Virus record (IMG/VR): IMGVR_UViG_3300048825_000099
Coordinates: 1-29,933 of that record
DNA from: a virus
Length of the DNA: 29,933 nucleotides
Reading direction: 5' to 3' (one strand)
Part shown: piece by piece, positions 29,573 through 29,933 of the stretch
Position numbering within the stretch: position 1 is the stretch's first letter
How the letters are laid out: every line of letters begins with the position of its first letter
Notes under the pieces: model-generated
What the model was told of the DNA's origin: nothing
Database searches by the model: none
What the model saw: only the letters and a program-made list of their open reading frames with translations
Program-made: the position numbers and the translations under genes

Positions 29573-29933
29573 GCCTTCACCTCGCTCTCTGCCTCTGGCT
29601 TCAGGTCGCCCGTGATGCCGCTCAGGTCGCCGCTGATGCCGGTCAGGTCGCCCCTGATGCCGCTCAGGTCGCCCCTGATGCCGGTCAGGTTGCCCGTGAT
29701 GCCGGTCAGGTCGCCGCTGATGCCGGTCAGGTTGCCGCTGATGTCGGCCAGGTCGCCGCTGATGCCGGTCAGGTCGCCCCTGATGCCGCTCAGGTCGCCG
29801 CTGATGCCGGTCAGGTTGCCGCTGATGTCGGCCAGGTTGCCCCTGATGCCGGTCAGGTCGCCCCTGATGCCGCTCAGGTCGCCCCTGATGCCGCTCAGGT
29901 CGCCCCTGATGCCGGTCAGGTTGCCCGTGATGC
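29569..29933 (-). CDS. Heptapeptide-repeat protein, C-terminal part (partial at right edge)
   Basis: The frame enters at 29933 and stops at 29569-29571. It consists of 16 copies of a seven-residue unit G-I-x-G-(D/N)-L-(S/T/A), ending GDLKPEAESEVKA. Such GxxGDLS repeats occur in phage proteins of unknown role and suggest a regular beta-solenoid or extended fibre. It lacks its start in this window. If the molecule is circular, the start is ATG 355 and the N-terminal 118 residues are those at 1-355, giving a helical head and a repeat tail. It overlaps the next gene by four bases. Confidence 0.78.
   Translation of the reverse strand, partial: ITGNLTGIRGDLSGIRGDLSGIRGDLTGIRGNLADISGNLTGISGDLSGIRGDLTGISGDLADISGNLTGISGDLTGITGNLTGIRGDLSGIRGDLTGISGDLSGITGDLKPEAESEVKA
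29599..29933 (-). repeat. Tandem 21-bp repeats, 16 units to the window edge
   Basis: The unit is close to CAGGTCGCCCCTGATGCCGGT read on the plus strand, repeated without interruption. Variation is confined to a few positions (ggt/gct, cgcc/ttgcc, cctg/gctg/cgtg), all keeping the reading frame. The array coincides with the assembly edge, so copy number should be treated with caution. Confidence 0.95.

Noticed and set aside
1-29933. Integrase, attachment site, CI-type repressor, tRNA or CRISPR array
   Set aside because: No protein with tyrosine or serine recombinase motifs, no convincing tRNA cloverleaf and no regularly spaced direct repeats with unique spacers were seen. The only regular arrays lie in coding regions.

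Overview
The window looks like the whole, or nearly the whole, genome of a small tailed phage with siphovirus-type tail genes, probably from an uncultured source. The host cannot be named. Sigma-70-like promoters, strong Shine-Dalgarno sites, high G+C codon use and Sec-type signal peptides suggest a bacterium, probably diderm. I see no integrase, excisionase, recognisable CI-type repressor, DNA polymerase, tRNA or CRISPR array.

Layout. (1) 618-802 is a divergent control region with one near-consensus promoter on each strand. (2) Rightward from there: a small gene, a winged-helix replication initiator with an origin-like repeat block inside it (1457-1600), small zinc-ribbon-like genes, a decayed duplication, then TerS, TerL and a portal fused to a MuF domain. 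(3) A second promoter (7070-7099) precedes prohead protease/scaffold, HK97-type major capsid protein, a probable capsid accessory protein, connector and neck genes, tail tube, tape measure, tail tip/hub, and two tandem paralogous glycine-rich adhesins. (4) 21726-23457 holds two genes for exported proteins; the second has its own promoter and terminator. (5) 23579-25384 is a probable lysis cassette: TM/coiled-coil protein, GH108-like endolysin and a multi-TM holin-like protein. (6) 25389-26903 is a strikingly AT-rich leftward cassette with its own promoter: ParB-like, GNAT, ASCH and a TerS-like HTH gene. (7) 27104-29933 is a leftward run of small cysteine-rich genes, most joined by 4-8 base overlaps, ending at the right edge inside a gene made of 21-bp repeats.

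The two ends fit together. The minus-strand gene that runs off position 1 leaves one base of an unfinished codon, and the minus-strand repeat gene entering at 29933 lacks exactly one base of its first codon. Joined, they give one 239-residue open frame (a helical domain followed by 16 heptapeptide repeats). The leftward operon would then start at the promoter at 698-726 and continue to 27391. I infer that the sequence is a circularised or circularly permuted genome cut inside this gene.

Most distinctive points: in-frame closure of the ends, the ParB/GNAT/ASCH/TerS-like AT-rich cassette, the leftward operon of zinc-type miniproteins that share 5' ends and motifs, a recurrent promoter block in front of two late units, the portal-MuF fusion, and duplicated adhesins with blocks of identical DNA.
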